Part shown: positions 20,024 to 30,765 of the stretch, piece after piece
How positions within the stretch are numbered: position 1 is the stretch's first letter
How the letters are laid out: each line of letters starts with the position of its first letter
From: Casuarina equisetifolia
Taxonomy: Eukaryota; Streptophyta; Magnoliopsida; Fagales; Casuarinaceae
Assembly (NCBI GenBank): GCA_028551475.1
Contig: CM052361.1
Span: forward strand, 1,309,501 to 1,373,500
DNA: 64,000 nt
Reading direction: 5' to 3'
Notes under the pieces: model-generated
What the model saw: only the letters and a program-made list of their open reading frames with translations
What the model was told of the DNA's origin: nothing
The model's database searches: none
Program-made: the position numbers and the translations under genes

Positions 20024-22229
20024 AGATTCCAGCAACGCGTTAAAGATAAGCAGTTTTTGGAATTCCTTGATATATCTTTAAAATTGCACATTAACATTCC
20101 TTTTGTAGAGACTCCAGTTCAAATACCTAGTTGTGAAGAATTTTTGAAAGAGATACTGGAGAACAAAAAGAAGCTGGAAATATATGAGACAGTTGTGCTG
20201 ATTGAAGAATGCACAACCATCAAACGACACAAACTGTCTCCAAAACTGTTGGAGTTTCATCCTCCTTGAACAATGTGGAGGATAGTTTGGCTGAAAACTA
20301 TAAAGCAAGCGCTTCTTGGGAGGCAACCCAAGTACTTTATGGTCTTTTAGTTAGAAATCTTTTGTTAGCAGTTTGGTATGAAGGCTGTCACCATATGCTC
20401 ATCACAGCTCCATTTTGACAACCTGCAATCAGGGGAGTTTTCCTTGTTCCTTCCTTACTATTGCTTTATTTTCTTCTATCATTGAGGAAAACGCTTCATT
20501 TAAGTTTGGGGGTGCTGCTACTATTGTTGTTGGAAGTGTGCTGTTTTGTTGGGTTGTGTATTGTGGTAGTTGTGGTTGTGTTGGAAGAATATTGGGAGTG
20601 TATTGGAATTGTTTGCTGTTTTGTTGGAAGTGTTGTGATGTGTAGTGCTAAAATTTTCTGTTTTGTGTTAGAAAGTCTAATTTTTTTTTTATTTAAAATC
20701 TTTTTCTTGTGTTGGACCATGATTTCTATGATTGGATTCTTTATTGTGCATTCTTGGTGATTCTTAGGGAGATGTAATTTTTTTTCAAACTTGCAATTGT
20801 AGTATGAGTTAAGTGCGATTCTGATTATGTTGATTCACTTATTGAGTACTTAAAGTCTGCATTTTCTTGAAATTGTGTGTATCTCTAGAGAACATTCATA
20901 TGAAGTGTGTGATTTTCTTGGATCTCACCCAGATCTTAGAATTTGCTTGATTTCCTTTTGAGGCGAAATCCTAGGTTGCATCTGACTAAGAAAATGATTT
21001 AGGCCATCTTTGGATTGATTGAGCCTTTCAAGCCCACCTTATTTACTTATCCTCAGTCACCCCGCTGAGCCTTATTCTTACCCTGATTTTGTTGAATGAC
21101 ACCTGCACATATATCTCTTAGCCTTTTGATCAATTTGTCCTATTGTCCTATGCCCATGAACATATGACTTCGGGTATGTACAATGATTTGATCATGAGAG
21201 AAGTCGAGGGGAAGGATTTAGTATGGGAAGAAGTTGATTGCAATGATTGTGTGTGGTACAATTTGTAAATGCAAATGCAAATGTAAAAAAAAAAAAAGAT
21301 GCATTTGCTTTAGGATGAAATAATCTCATTATCTTTTGTTAGATTCAAGTCACATAGTTCTCTAAAAGAGATCGTTGAACATTATTATTGAATACCATTG
21401 ATAAGAGATAATTGAGGTGGCTATACGTGTAAGTGTTTTTGTTTTGCTTTATTGTTGCACACATAATTATGGCTTTTGTATAGTGTCAACATATGATTGG
21501 ACATAAAAGAATGAGACTAAGTGGTGGTGAAAAGATCATTTTCATGAAGTGAAAAGGTAGTGAGGGGCTAGAGTTTTGATGAGATCCTAGAAAGTAATGT
21601 GTTCATGGGTTATTTGAGCTTAAATGACTTCCATCTTACCCTTAGCCCAACCTTACATTACAAGCTTATGAAAGTCCTATTGATTTTTGGTTAGATGATT
21701 TGACTTACATTAGTGGAGAGAGGAATGAAGAGCAAACCTATGAGATTTGGTTAAAGATTTTGAGAGGTTGCATATTAATGTGAATCTATTTGGAGTGCAT
21801 GCAATTGAGAAAAAATGTGGATTTACACACACACACGTGATTGATATAGTTAAGAGTCTATCTTACCTTATAAACCAATTGCAATGTTTGGATGAAAATT
21901 ATGTTTTTCTTTGAATTGTTAAGTTGAGCAATTATGGGTGAATATCATGGAAGGATTAGTTGTATGTGTTGTTTAGTTCTTTTGCTCGAGGACGAGCAAA
22001 ATTTTAAGTTTGGGGGTGTGACATTGCTGTTTTGGAAAATATTATGGAGTGATTGGTGGTGTTAGAATATGTTGTTTAGTGCTTTTTGTGAGTAAATTTT
22101 TTTTTTATGTTGTCATAATATGTTGTTTAGAGCTTGTTTAATGTTTTTTTGTGAAAAATTTGTTTTTGGTTGTATGTGTTGGTTAGAGCTTTTGCTCGAG
22201 GACGAGCAAAAAGTTAAGTTTGGGGGTAT
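20024..22229. other. Non-coding 3' interior of the nested gypsy element
   Basis: After a remnant of the protease-proximal region (to 20269) nothing codes. About 20500-20680 is GT-rich. A block of about 210 bp is duplicated in tandem (about 21960-22175 and 22176-22229), each copy carrying the 18-base hairpin TTGCTCGAGGACGAGCAA (21982-21999 and 22192-22209) followed by TTAAGTTTGGGGGT, the second of which is the polypurine tract before the LTR. Confidence 0.6.
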
Positions 22230-22648
22230 TGATAACTCTATATTTTATAGAGTTATTAGTAGTATTTTAGGTAATGTTTAATATAGTTTTTATTAAATTA
22301 TATTTGTATTTAATTATATTTAATTATATTTTGTTATTTTATGCAGCAAACTTAAAATAGAAGAAAAAGAAGAAAAAGAAGTAGAAAACCATGAAAAAGG
22401 AATAGAAAAGAAAATAAGGAGCAAAGTCAACAGAGAGACCCGTGGAGAAAGAAAAAAAGAGACAAAGGAACCAACAGTGAAAAAGAGGGATTGTCGGTGA
22501 ATAGAGGGGAGAGGCTTTTGGAGAGAAATAGAGGAGAGAGGCTTTTGGAGTGAAAAGAAAGAAAACCAGTCTTCGTGGGACGATATCTGTACTTATCATT
22601 ATATTACTTGTTCGACATGTACACTTGCATGTAGAATTTCACCGAACA
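22230..22648 (+). repeat. Right LTR of the nested gypsy element (internally deleted type)
   Basis: Starts TGATAACTCTATATTTTATA and ends TTTCACCGAACA. Its first roughly 170 bp and last roughly 85 bp match the ends of the 1573-bp solo LTR at 54421-55993, so about 1.1 kb of the middle is absent here. Confidence 0.8.
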
Positions 22649-22890
22649 GTAATGGGCAAGAGTCTAGGAAGATGAGCCCAGTCTGGTTGCAGCCAACATA
22701 ATCCAAAAAAAAAAAAAAAAGAAAGGAAGAAGAAAGGTGCCCCACTGACACCTGCGATGGAGCAAGAAGCTGCGACAACGCTCTTGCACTACGAAGATCT
22801 TCAGCCTTTCACCTAGGCTTTCAAAAAACTTCATGGAAGCTCTTTAAGTCTTCCTCATGAAGGCTTTCATCTAGTCTTTTGTCTAGACGG

Positions 22891-23118
22891 CTATACACAA
22901 AAAAAAGAAGGAAGAAGTCGGCGTTTGTTCTCCTCGGCATGGAGCTTGGAGTAGATGGTGAGCTCGAAGATGAAGAGCTCACAGACCTTGAAGAAGAAGA
23001 AGAAGAAGAAGATAGGTGCCTCCGCAATGATCATCCGCACATCCTGGTCGGCCTTCATGATCCTTTTGATGCGCGCAAAAGGCAACTGGTGGTTCTTAAA
23101 ATCATTCACCTGCTGTTG
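22891..23118 (-). pseudogene. Captured NF-YC (nuclear factor Y subunit C) histone-fold fragment
   Basis: The minus strand reads VNDFKNHQLPFARIKRIMKA then DQDVRMIIAEAP, then a Phe run, then KVCELFIFELTIYSKLHAEE NKRR. This is the conserved histone-fold core of plant NF-YC, a CCAAT-binding transcription factor subunit (usual form HQLPLARIKKIMKADEDVRM...CELFILELT). The residues usually written VFAKA after AP are replaced by seven Phe from a CTT microsatellite. A Gln-rich lead-in (CAACAGCAG) precedes it, as in real NF-YC genes, but is broken by two TAG codons. After NKRR homology stops. No intron is visible within the fragment. It lies in the outer retroelement, antisense to it. Confidence 0.88.
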
Positions 23119-23124
23119 CTACTA

Positions 23125-23187
23125 GAAGAGGTGGTGTGTGACTTTGCCTCTGAAGCTCAGAAACACGTCCCAACGGTGAGTGGGGGG
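23125..23187 (-). pseudogene. Captured TIR-domain start, fused next to the NF-YC fragment
   Basis: The minus strand reads PTHRWDVFLSFRGKVTHHLF then TAG. WDVFLSFRG is the beta-A signature of plant TIR domains. The wording (THRWDVF) differs from this cluster's SWDHDVF, so it came from a different TNL lineage. It ends 6 bp before the NF-YC homology, so two unrelated gene pieces are joined head to tail. Confidence 0.75.
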
Positions 23188-23381
23188 CTCTGGGAGCAGA
23201 AGACCACGGGGTTGTCCATTTTATGACACTTCCATAGATTGCAAGGATAAAAAGTTGTCCGTTTCAGTTATAGTGTTGCTGGAACCTTTGACACAAATAA
23301 GATGCTTCATTGGTGAGAATCTATGGCATGTTTGTTGACTTCCCCATGAGTCTCTTTCTTAGAGGCACAGAAAGTCAATTA

Positions 23382-23489
23382 TTCCAAGGTTTTGTTCTTA
23401 TTGCTGGAGAAGGTACTGGTTACAGTCACTTTCACCCCAAAGGCTTTGGGAAAATCAACAACCACACGACCAAGCAGATCTATGCCTCC
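23382..23489 (-). pseudogene. Cinnamyl-alcohol-dehydrogenase-like fragment in retroelement cargo
   Basis: The minus strand encodes GGIDLLGRVVVDFPKAFGVK VTVTSTFSSNKNKTLE-stop. It resembles the NADP-binding Rossmann segment of plant CAD enzymes (typical form GGLGHVAVKFAKAFGVKVTV-ST-S). About 36 codons only; flanking sequence on both sides gives no further match. Same antisense orientation as the TIR and NF-YC pieces. Confidence 0.6.
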
Positions 23490-24578
23490 ATCTCACCAGC
23501 TAAACGATGTGGTGAACATCCAGCTAGTGATGTCTCGTCAATGGCACTCCTTGAGCTCATCAAAAGGCAATCTAGGCATGTCACTTTCCGGATTTTCTAA
23601 GTGCAGAGAAGTCCATTTCTTCACAAAACAACTACTGCATATGCTTCTGGCCCAAGGAAACGCCGTAGGATCCAGAGTTAACATAGTTTGATCAATGAAC
23701 ATGTCCACTAGCACAAGACTGGTAAGACCAAATCTATGGTGGAAAACAAAGTGCAAAAAGGGTTGCAAGAAGATCATGGTACTGTATAAAATTCAAAGAA
23801 GGGATCCAAGCTAGATAAGTCCAAAAGAGTGATGCATCAATATCATCTACAGACTAAAGGAGAGGAGAACATCAAAGAAAAGGTAGGCATATCCCTCTTC
23901 AAATTTGCTAAGTGCAGAGAACTTCCAGAAAACAGCCAAATCCCTCTCGGGTTAGACAAGGATCCGAAAAAGAATGAAATAACCTTTGAGGAGAAGGCAA
24001 AGTTAAGAAGAAGAAGTAGACAACATCTGTCTACTAAGGGCTTCACAACATAAAGGCCCACCTTCAAAAGCTAGCATGAGATGAGAAGGCAACTTATCTT
24101 CAATACAAAGGTGTCTTTCACTTTGCAGCAAGACTCAAGTATGGTGACTCGTCACAACTTAAACATTCTCAAAGAATGTTGATGAGTCAACCACAACAAT
24201 AGAAAACCCTCTTTCAATTGTAGGGTTCAAACAAGACAACTTGTTACAATTCAAGAATATTGACAAGTCAACAACATGGCTAGAATAACCAAATTTAGCC
24301 AACTCTGGTTAATCTCCACCCAACTTAGCATTTTCGAGTCAACTTTAAGGAGGAGAAACAATAGAGTCTACACAATGGAGTCTTCACAAAAAATTTGGTG
24401 TAAGTACTCTATCAAGTCATCAAGAATTCAAGTAGAATCTTCCCAACTCAGCATCAGGAAGAATTCAAACAGAATCTATCAAGGCCACATTCAAGCAGAA
24501 TCTTCACAACTCAACTTTTCGAAAGATTTCAATTGCATAGTACAAACTCAACATTACCATGTCAAGTTTGAAGGGGAG
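23490..24578. other. Unassigned cargo region of the outer retroelement
   Basis: No family recognised. Two stretches (about 23570-23612 and 23886-23930) are diverged copies of each other, both with GGCAT...CTAAGTGCAGAGAA. Further right are short repeated phrases such as AATCTTCACAACTCA and GACAAGTCAACAAC. May contain more captured fragments too decayed to name. Confidence 0.35.
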
Positions 24579-25158
24579 TGTTGGAGTTATAGACTTGGCG
24601 TAAAAGAGAAGTTGCTTCACTAACATACAAAGCAAACCTCCCAACACATCCATACAAGAGTTCACACTTGGACAAGGTTTCAACGAGATATTTTTACACA
24701 TCAGCCACTGTCCAAGCCACCATTTAAGCAACTGTCCAAACCACCATCCACACTATCCACATGAACCACCGTCCACACCATCCATAATTATTATGCCACC
24801 AATCATCATGTAATAAAATATATTTAGAATAGTCTATAAATAGGAGAGAGGGATAGCATTTGTTATATATCCAACTACTCCTAAAATGTCATAGATATGT
24901 AGCAGGGCATTTAAGCCCTACAACAATGGTTTCTAAACTATTTGATGTAATTATCTTTCTTCATATATGTTTGTGTTGAAAGGCTTTATTATCATTTCTC
25001 TTATTTTCTTATTTATGTTTAAATCACTTTTCAAGATGCTTCCCAATTATTATTTTACCATTATCTTTCTTATATTATTTGTTATAAACTTGTTATACTT
25101 TGGTTCAACTTATTTATCAAACCAAAGTACCAAATGTTACAAATTCTAATTTTCAACT
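24579..25158 (+). repeat. Right LTR of the outer element in TNL2 intron 1
   Basis: Direct repeat of 17352-17943, ending ATTTTCAACT and followed by the duplicated target GACTC (25159-25163). Confidence 0.92.
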
Positions 25159-25454
25159 GACTCGTTTTATCTCATTTCTTTTTTGTATATGTTTCTTTTT
25201 TAGATAGGTGAAAGTCCATTACAAATACATGGTATTTACCTAAAAATGGATTGAGGAAAAAAAAAACTTTGTTTTTGAGTTCAGTCGACTTTCTCTTTCA
25301 TATCTAGTTACTTTAGCTGTATTATTTGATGTTTTCTATTCATGTCCCCCCTACCATGAATGAAGATCATGCCACTTAAAATGGCTAGTATTAGCGTTGT
25401 CTTTCTAATCTAATGTCATACCCTTAGGGAACATTATATTGTAACCATATTGTC

Positions 25455-26246
25455 CTTAGAACCCTTAATTCTTGGATTTACCCAATAATTGAAACTAAAA
25501 AGTAAGAAGATGGTTTATAACATACCAAAGCTTCCAAAAAAAAAAAAACTATGGATATATAAATGATATCTACATGAATTTGATATTACTTAATTGCTTG
25601 TCATGATTAAATTTCAAAGGACTGAAATAATAATGTCTTTTGTTAATAAATGACTCTCTTTTTTCCTTTTCAATTTTTTCTTAGTGTTTATCTTCTAATT
25701 TTATATTTTATTTATTATGATAATTAGTCCTTACCCTTAGTTCTTGGATTTACCCAAGAGTTGAAACTTAAAAATAAAATAGATGGTTTATAACATACCA
25801 AAGTTTTGAAAGGAAGAAAAAAACTATAGATATTTAAATGATATCCACACAAAATTTGATATAACTTAATTGTTTGTCATGATGATCAAGTTTCAAAAGG
25901 TTCAAATAATAACGTCCTTTGGTAATAGAAGACTCTTTTTTTCTCCTTTCGATTTTTTTTTCTTTGACTAATTTTATATTCTATTTATTATGATAAGTCC
26001 TTAAAACCCTTAATTCTTGGATTTACCCAAGAACTGTAACTAAAAAAATAAAAAGATGGCTTATAATATTCCAAAACTTTGAAAGAAAAAAGAAGAAGGA
26101 TATTTTAAATGATATCCACATGGAGTTTCAAAAGGTTAAGATAATAATGTCCTTTGGTAATAGGTAACACTTTTTCTTTTCCTTTTTAATTTCTTTTTCT
26201 CAGTGTTTATATGCAAATTTTGTCTTCTTTTTATTATGGTAATTAG
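25455..26246 (+). repeat. Three tandem copies of an intron-1 segment in TNL2
   Basis: A block of about 270 bp, running from CTTGGATTTACCCAA through GGTTTATAACATACC to a TTTATTATGATAA(TTAG) end, occurs at about 25455-25728, 25729-25997 and 25998-26246. The other TNLs have one copy. Each copy ends in or near the exon-2 splice acceptor sequence, so decoy acceptors (ATAATTAG at about 25728) precede the real one. Confidence 0.75.
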
Positions 26247-29200
26247 GTATGAAGGAAAGTTCATTGAAGAGATTGTTGATCAAATTTTGCATGAAGTGGG
26301 CTTTATTCACTTCCATGTTACATAATATCCAACAGGAATAGATTCTAAAGTTGAAGAGGTGAAAGATTTATTAAATCTTCAAACAAGTGAGATTTGCATT
26401 GTTGGCATCTATGGGATGGGTGGTATTGGTAAAACCACCATAGCAAAAGCTCTTTATAATAAGATATTTTTTAAATTTTAAGGATTTAGTTTTCTTTCAA
26501 ACATTAAAGAAACTTTAGAAAATGTTGGTGGTTTAGTTCAACTCCAAAAACAACTTCTTTATGATATCTTTAAAAAGGATTTGAGAATAAATAATAATAG
26601 CAAAAGGAATTGTATTGCTCAAGAAATTGCTTAAAGGAAAAAGAGTCTTTGTTGTCCTTGATGATGTGGATGACTTGGAGCAAATATGCAAATTGTTTGG
26701 AGACTTAAAATAGTTTGGCTTTGGAAGTAAAGTCATTATTACAACCAGAGATGAACATTTACTAACTCAGTTAGAAGTACATGGAAGATATAAGGTCTCA
26801 CCCTTGAATAAAACAAATTCCCTTACACTTTTTAGTTGGCATGCCTTTGGGATGGCTTATTTAAGATTGAATTTCCAAGAGCTTTCAATTAGTATAGTGA
26901 ACTATGCTGAAGGACTTCCATTAGCTCTTAAAATTCTAGGTTCTTTTTTAAAAGGAAGGAGCTACGTTGAATGGAAAAGTGAATTGGGAAAGTTGCAAAA
27001 AAAAAAAACAAATGACAAGATTCAAGAATTACTTATATGGATATGGATACAAAGGACATATTTCTTGATATTGCATGTTTCTTTCTTGGTATGGAGAAAT
27101 ATCATGCAACCAAAATATTGGAAGGTTGTGGCTTCTTTCTTGATATTGGTATAAAAATTCTTGAACAAAGGTCTCTATTGATAATTCAAAAGGACAAGTT
27201 GCAAATGCATAGTTTGGTACAATGTATGGGGAGAGAGATTGTTCGTAAGAATGCAAATTATGTTCTGGAAAACTATAGTAGGCTATGGTTTCATGAAGAT
27301 GTTTTAGATGTCCTAAGCAAACAAAAGTTAAGAGGTTTACACATTTATCTTTTTCCAAGTTTGGGTTTTACTTTATATTATATGATAATGAAAATCATAA
27401 TTGTAATTAAGTAAACAACTAATACTTCGTAAGTTTTTAAAGTTTTATTCCAATTTAGTAGAGCATTATTTCTGGAAAACTTGAGGATGTGAATACTTAT
27501 CCAATTGTTTTTTTTTTCAGGGGTCACAACATGTAAAAGGTTTGAGCTTAAATTCACTATAATTGAAAGATGTAAATTTGAAAACAGAGGCATTTACAAA
27601 TATGAAGAATTTGAGATTGCTCCAAACTATTGCTACACATCTCACTTGAGACTTCAAGCATCTATCCCACAAGCTTAGATGGGTTTTTTGGCATCAATGT
27701 CCTCTGCAATTTCTATCACAAAATTTTCATCAAGAGAATCTTGTTATTCTTGACCTACAGGATAGCAAAATTATACAAGTTTGGGAGGGCCATAAGGTAT
27801 AATAACATTGCATTTCTATATAGTTGTTAAATGTATGGTGCATACAATTTTTTTTCACTTATTTTCTTTTCTTTGGATTTTGTTTCTATAGATACTCAAC
27901 AAGCTAAAAGTCCTTAATCTCCGGTGTTGTGAAGATCTCATCATATCACCAAACTTTTCTCAAGTTCCACATTTAGAGATATTGATACTTGCAGGTTGCA
28001 CAAGTTTGGTTGAAGTTGATGAGTCTATTGGATGTTTGAAGGGTCTTGTTAAGCTAAATATAAAAGAATGTACAAGCCTTGCAAATCTTCCGAGCAACAT
28101 TTTTAACTTAGAATCACACAAAACTTTTGATATGTCTCAATGCTTAAAACTTTTTGAGTTGTCACAACAAGTAGGGAGTTCAACAGCTTTGACAAAGGTG
28201 CATGAAAATGAAACTATTCTTGAGCAAAGATCATTTTTCTTTGGGGATTGGAAGAATTTCAAAATTGAATTCTTTGGATGTAGACGTAGATCCTCTCATT
28301 CTTGGTTGTCATATTTCTCACACTGGATGTCACCCAAAAGCTCAATTCATATAAGTTCACCAATGGCTTCCATTTCTAAATTTTGTTCTCTAGAGAAGCT
28401 ATATCTCCGTAATTGTGGTTTTTCTGAAAATAACTTTATTAATGACTTGGAAAGTTTATCTTTGCTCATAACTTTGGACTTATCTAAAAATGATTTTCAT
28501 CATACACCTCGTGGCATTAGTTGTCTTCCTAGATTACTGTTGTTGCGGTTAAGGGGTTGTAGTGCTCTTCAATCAATTTCGGGACTCCCTCCAAGTTTAA
28601 AGTCGTTAGATGCATTAGTGTTCATCGTTGAGAAGCCTTCAGACTAACTTACCATTACTGGACAGAGAACATTCACCAATTTTTTATGTATCTGAATCCG
28701 ACGATCAGGTTACTTTGCTGAAGTTGATATCTTTTTGTATCCTATTTACTGAAGTTGACAAGAATACTTTACAGGTGCTTTCTCTCTCTCCCACACACGC
28801 TCTCTATGTGTGTGTGTGTATATGTATATGGGTGTGAATTGCTTTTCTTTTCTTTTTTTTTTAAATCTCCTCTTCGTTTTTTGATAGCAGATTTCAGGCG
28901 AAAGCGCTCAATTTTGTATCATTTTTCTCCAAACTACAGAGGTTCCACGTTGGTTCAGATACCAGGCAATCGGATGTTCGGTATCCTTCCGGATACCTCC
29001 AATTTCAGAGGGTCTAAGTTACCAGTTTCTTGTTTGTGCTTCTTATGGAGAGATGGCCCATGCTCCAAATTGTACTTCAACTGATGGTCCCATTGTGGAA
29101 ATCTCATTTTACAATAAAACTACTGGGTCCAATCTATCATTCCATACAAAAGTCCCTCTACGTTTTGCTGCAAGTCGTTGTCACATATACCTCATGCAAC

Positions 29201-29400
29201 TTTTGTTCACCAAGGCAAACTTTGGAGCCTATATTTTGGACCGATGCCGCTTCTTTCCTTCAGATCCACATTGCATTTGTTTACTAAAAGATGAAGTGGA
29301 CGAAAATGCAATGGAGTTAGAAGGTGGGGATGAAGTGGAAGTGTCCATTGAATTCCGTGGAGGCTATGAAGTCCGCAAATGTGGAATTCATCCAAGACTT

Positions 29401-29832
29401 TGTCGCAGTCCAAAACAGCCCTCCTAAGATTCGGCTTCTTCACCTGTAACGGACGATCTGCACCTCTGTCTGGCTTGCCTCTTTTCTTTTTCCTAGCTAT
29501 GTTTGCACACACCACAACTAACACCAAACCACAAACATTCACACTCACAAGAATAACCCAACCTGCATCAGAGTGGACACAGCACACCTGCATCAAAGGG
29601 AAACAGCACCTCTCTCACAGTCAAAACTTACCACTTTCATAACATAACAGTCCAGGGTTTTTTCCGCAAGTTCTCCCCTAATTTACAAGTCTAAGAGCAG
29701 TTACGGTTCTGCCCTTCTTACTTACAACTTACACATGGCAGCAACACATATCTAGGCCCATGTAGGAGCTCTTAGCCTAACAAAAAGACAATAAACTTAT
29801 ATAAAAAGGCTACGTGAAATGAGCCTGCGACA
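29401..29832. mobile_element. 432-bp insertion in TNL2 C-JID exon, probable solo LTR
   Basis: Starts TGTCGCAG and ends CTGCGACA (perfect 8-bp terminal inverted repeat) with a 5-bp duplication GACTT (29396-29400 and 29833-29837). Other TNLs show the empty site. TG...CA ends plus a 5-bp duplication fit a solo LTR; a small DNA transposon is the alternative. No coding capacity; orientation unknown. Confidence 0.75.
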
Positions 29833-30141
29833 GACTTTGTAAGTTAATTTTAATAAAGGGATTTAAAATTATCAATCTGTGGATTTTGATATTGTCACAA
29901 GTTACAAGGTTTTAGTGGTTGCGCTCTTTCAAACGATAAGATCGCCAAGCAAAATCACTGACAATATCAAGGATGATAACATATTTTAAAGTAACGCTGC
30001 TATAAATGATAATATCACTTGAGCTGATGTTGCTAAAGGTCCTCTTCCTACATGCTATGGTATCTCTGAAGATGATGTTGCTCCTGATGATTTTGCTCGC
30101 TATAAACTTGGAAGGGAGATAATAAGGGCATTTAAGCGTTA

Positions 30142-30765
30142 ATGATGGTGATCGGGAAGTATTTGTAAGTCATTTCTTTTAAGATCAGACAGGGAAAGTC
30201 AAACCCAGTCTATATGACTTTCTTCTTTTCGTCCTCCCCCTCATCCACTCTTCGCTTTCCCCTTCCTCCGCGCGCCCCCCCCCCCCTTCCCCCTTGGGAA
30301 AGCTGGAATTTCAACATTATATTTTATCTCCTTTTTTAACGGCTACGTCTATATCCTGAATTACTAGATTATTTTTGCTTTGTATGTTTCATATTCTATC
30401 TTGAAGCCTGAAACGGAATTTCACTCTAGAAAAAAGAATCCCATATTTGTAAACAATTTCTCTTCTATCACCTAGGCTCATGTGAACCATACACTTCTAC
30501 AATTTTGCCTTTGATTGAGACTGGAATAGGCATTAACAGTTTTTTGCCTACAAGTCAAGCCAATAAATCAATAAATCCATATGCAAGTGGAGTATGGATG
30601 TGTGAATAGTTTTGAAATGTATGTGGCCATCTTTTTGTTTATACATGGTAAAACACATTATGTGAAGTGTCAGTATAAGTAAATTAAACATAGGATTAGT
30701 TTTTGTTTATTGAGAATATGAGGTGAATGGGTTATGTGTATATTACTAATGCACTCATTTCATAG
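30142..30765. other. TNL2 3' flank
   Basis: No gene seen. Shares GGAAAGCTGGAATTTCAAC and CACCTAGGCTCATGTGAACC blocks with the other TNL 3' flanks. A C-rich run (about 30270-30290) is unique to this copy. Confidence 0.45.

Larger units (their letters stand above)
18402..22648 (+). mobile_element. Nested gag-only Ty3/gypsy element with inverted U5-type ends
   Basis: Bounded by the 5-bp duplication GTAAT (18397-18401 and 22649-22653). A primer site TGGCGCTGTTGCTGGGG (18438 on) resembles the tRNA-Asp primer site of Tat/Athila gypsy elements. A gag frame follows, then the first codons of a protease-type region (20057-20269, with the usual LHINIPF...PSCEEFLKEIL pattern), then about 2 kb with no pol. 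A purine tract AAGTTTGGGGGTAT precedes a 419-bp right LTR (22230-22648, TGATAACTC...CCGAACA). The left end has no LTR: instead TGTTCGGTGAAATCTAAATG, a reverse complement of the LTR's own 3' end, abuts the primer site. Non-autonomous, and its 5' end is abnormal. Confidence 0.82.
17352..25158 (+). mobile_element. Non-autonomous LTR retrotransposon carrying gene fragments (outer element)
   Basis: Two LTRs of 592 and 580 bp are flanked by the 5-bp duplication GACTC (17347-17351 and 25159-25163). The paralogous TNL introns provide the empty site (TTGACTC...). TGGTATCAAAGC, a primer binding site for initiator tRNA-Met, directly follows the left LTR (17944 on), and a purine stretch (TTTGAAGGGGAG) precedes the right one. 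LTRs begin TGTTGGAGTT and end CAACT, so the terminus is not the usual CA. A TATA box (CTATAAATAGG) lies near 17619. No protease, reverse transcriptase or integrase of its own is seen. The interior consists of a short leader (17944-18401), a nested gypsy element (18402-22648) and a cargo region (22649-24578). Roughly 20 LTR differences plus a 12-bp indel were seen by eye, indicating a moderately recent insertion. Confidence 0.9.
16828..30141 (+). pseudogene. TNL2: TIR-NBS-LRR pseudogene split by LTR elements
   Basis: Same exon plan as TNL1. The TIR exon (16828-17327) is fully open, starts at the conserved ATG and keeps DVFLSFRG and WCLGEL, so a TIR-only product is conceivable. Intron 1 contains a 7.8-kb retroelement. 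The NB-ARC exon (26247-about 27328) has an early stop near 26323, another where KFEG became KF-stop (near 26478), a frameshift in the N-repeat near 26597, and TGG to TAG near 26710, though P-loop GMGGIGKTT and MHS remain. Exon 3 (27521-27796) has two stops. The LRR exon (27892-28774) is open until a frameshift near 28620. The C-JID exon (from 28891) is interrupted at 29400 by a 432-bp insertion. The last exon remnant ends about 30141. Confidence 0.88.

Noticed and set aside
20415-20760. Cys/Val-rich open frames in the nested gypsy element
   Set aside because: They arise from a low-complexity GT-rich stretch and overlap in two frames; no gene-like features.
22879-23226. 115-codon plus-strand open frame with an acidic Glu run
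   Set aside because: It is the antisense shadow of the NF-YC and TIR fragments; the Glu run comes from the GAA/CTT microsatellite that encodes Phe on the real strand.
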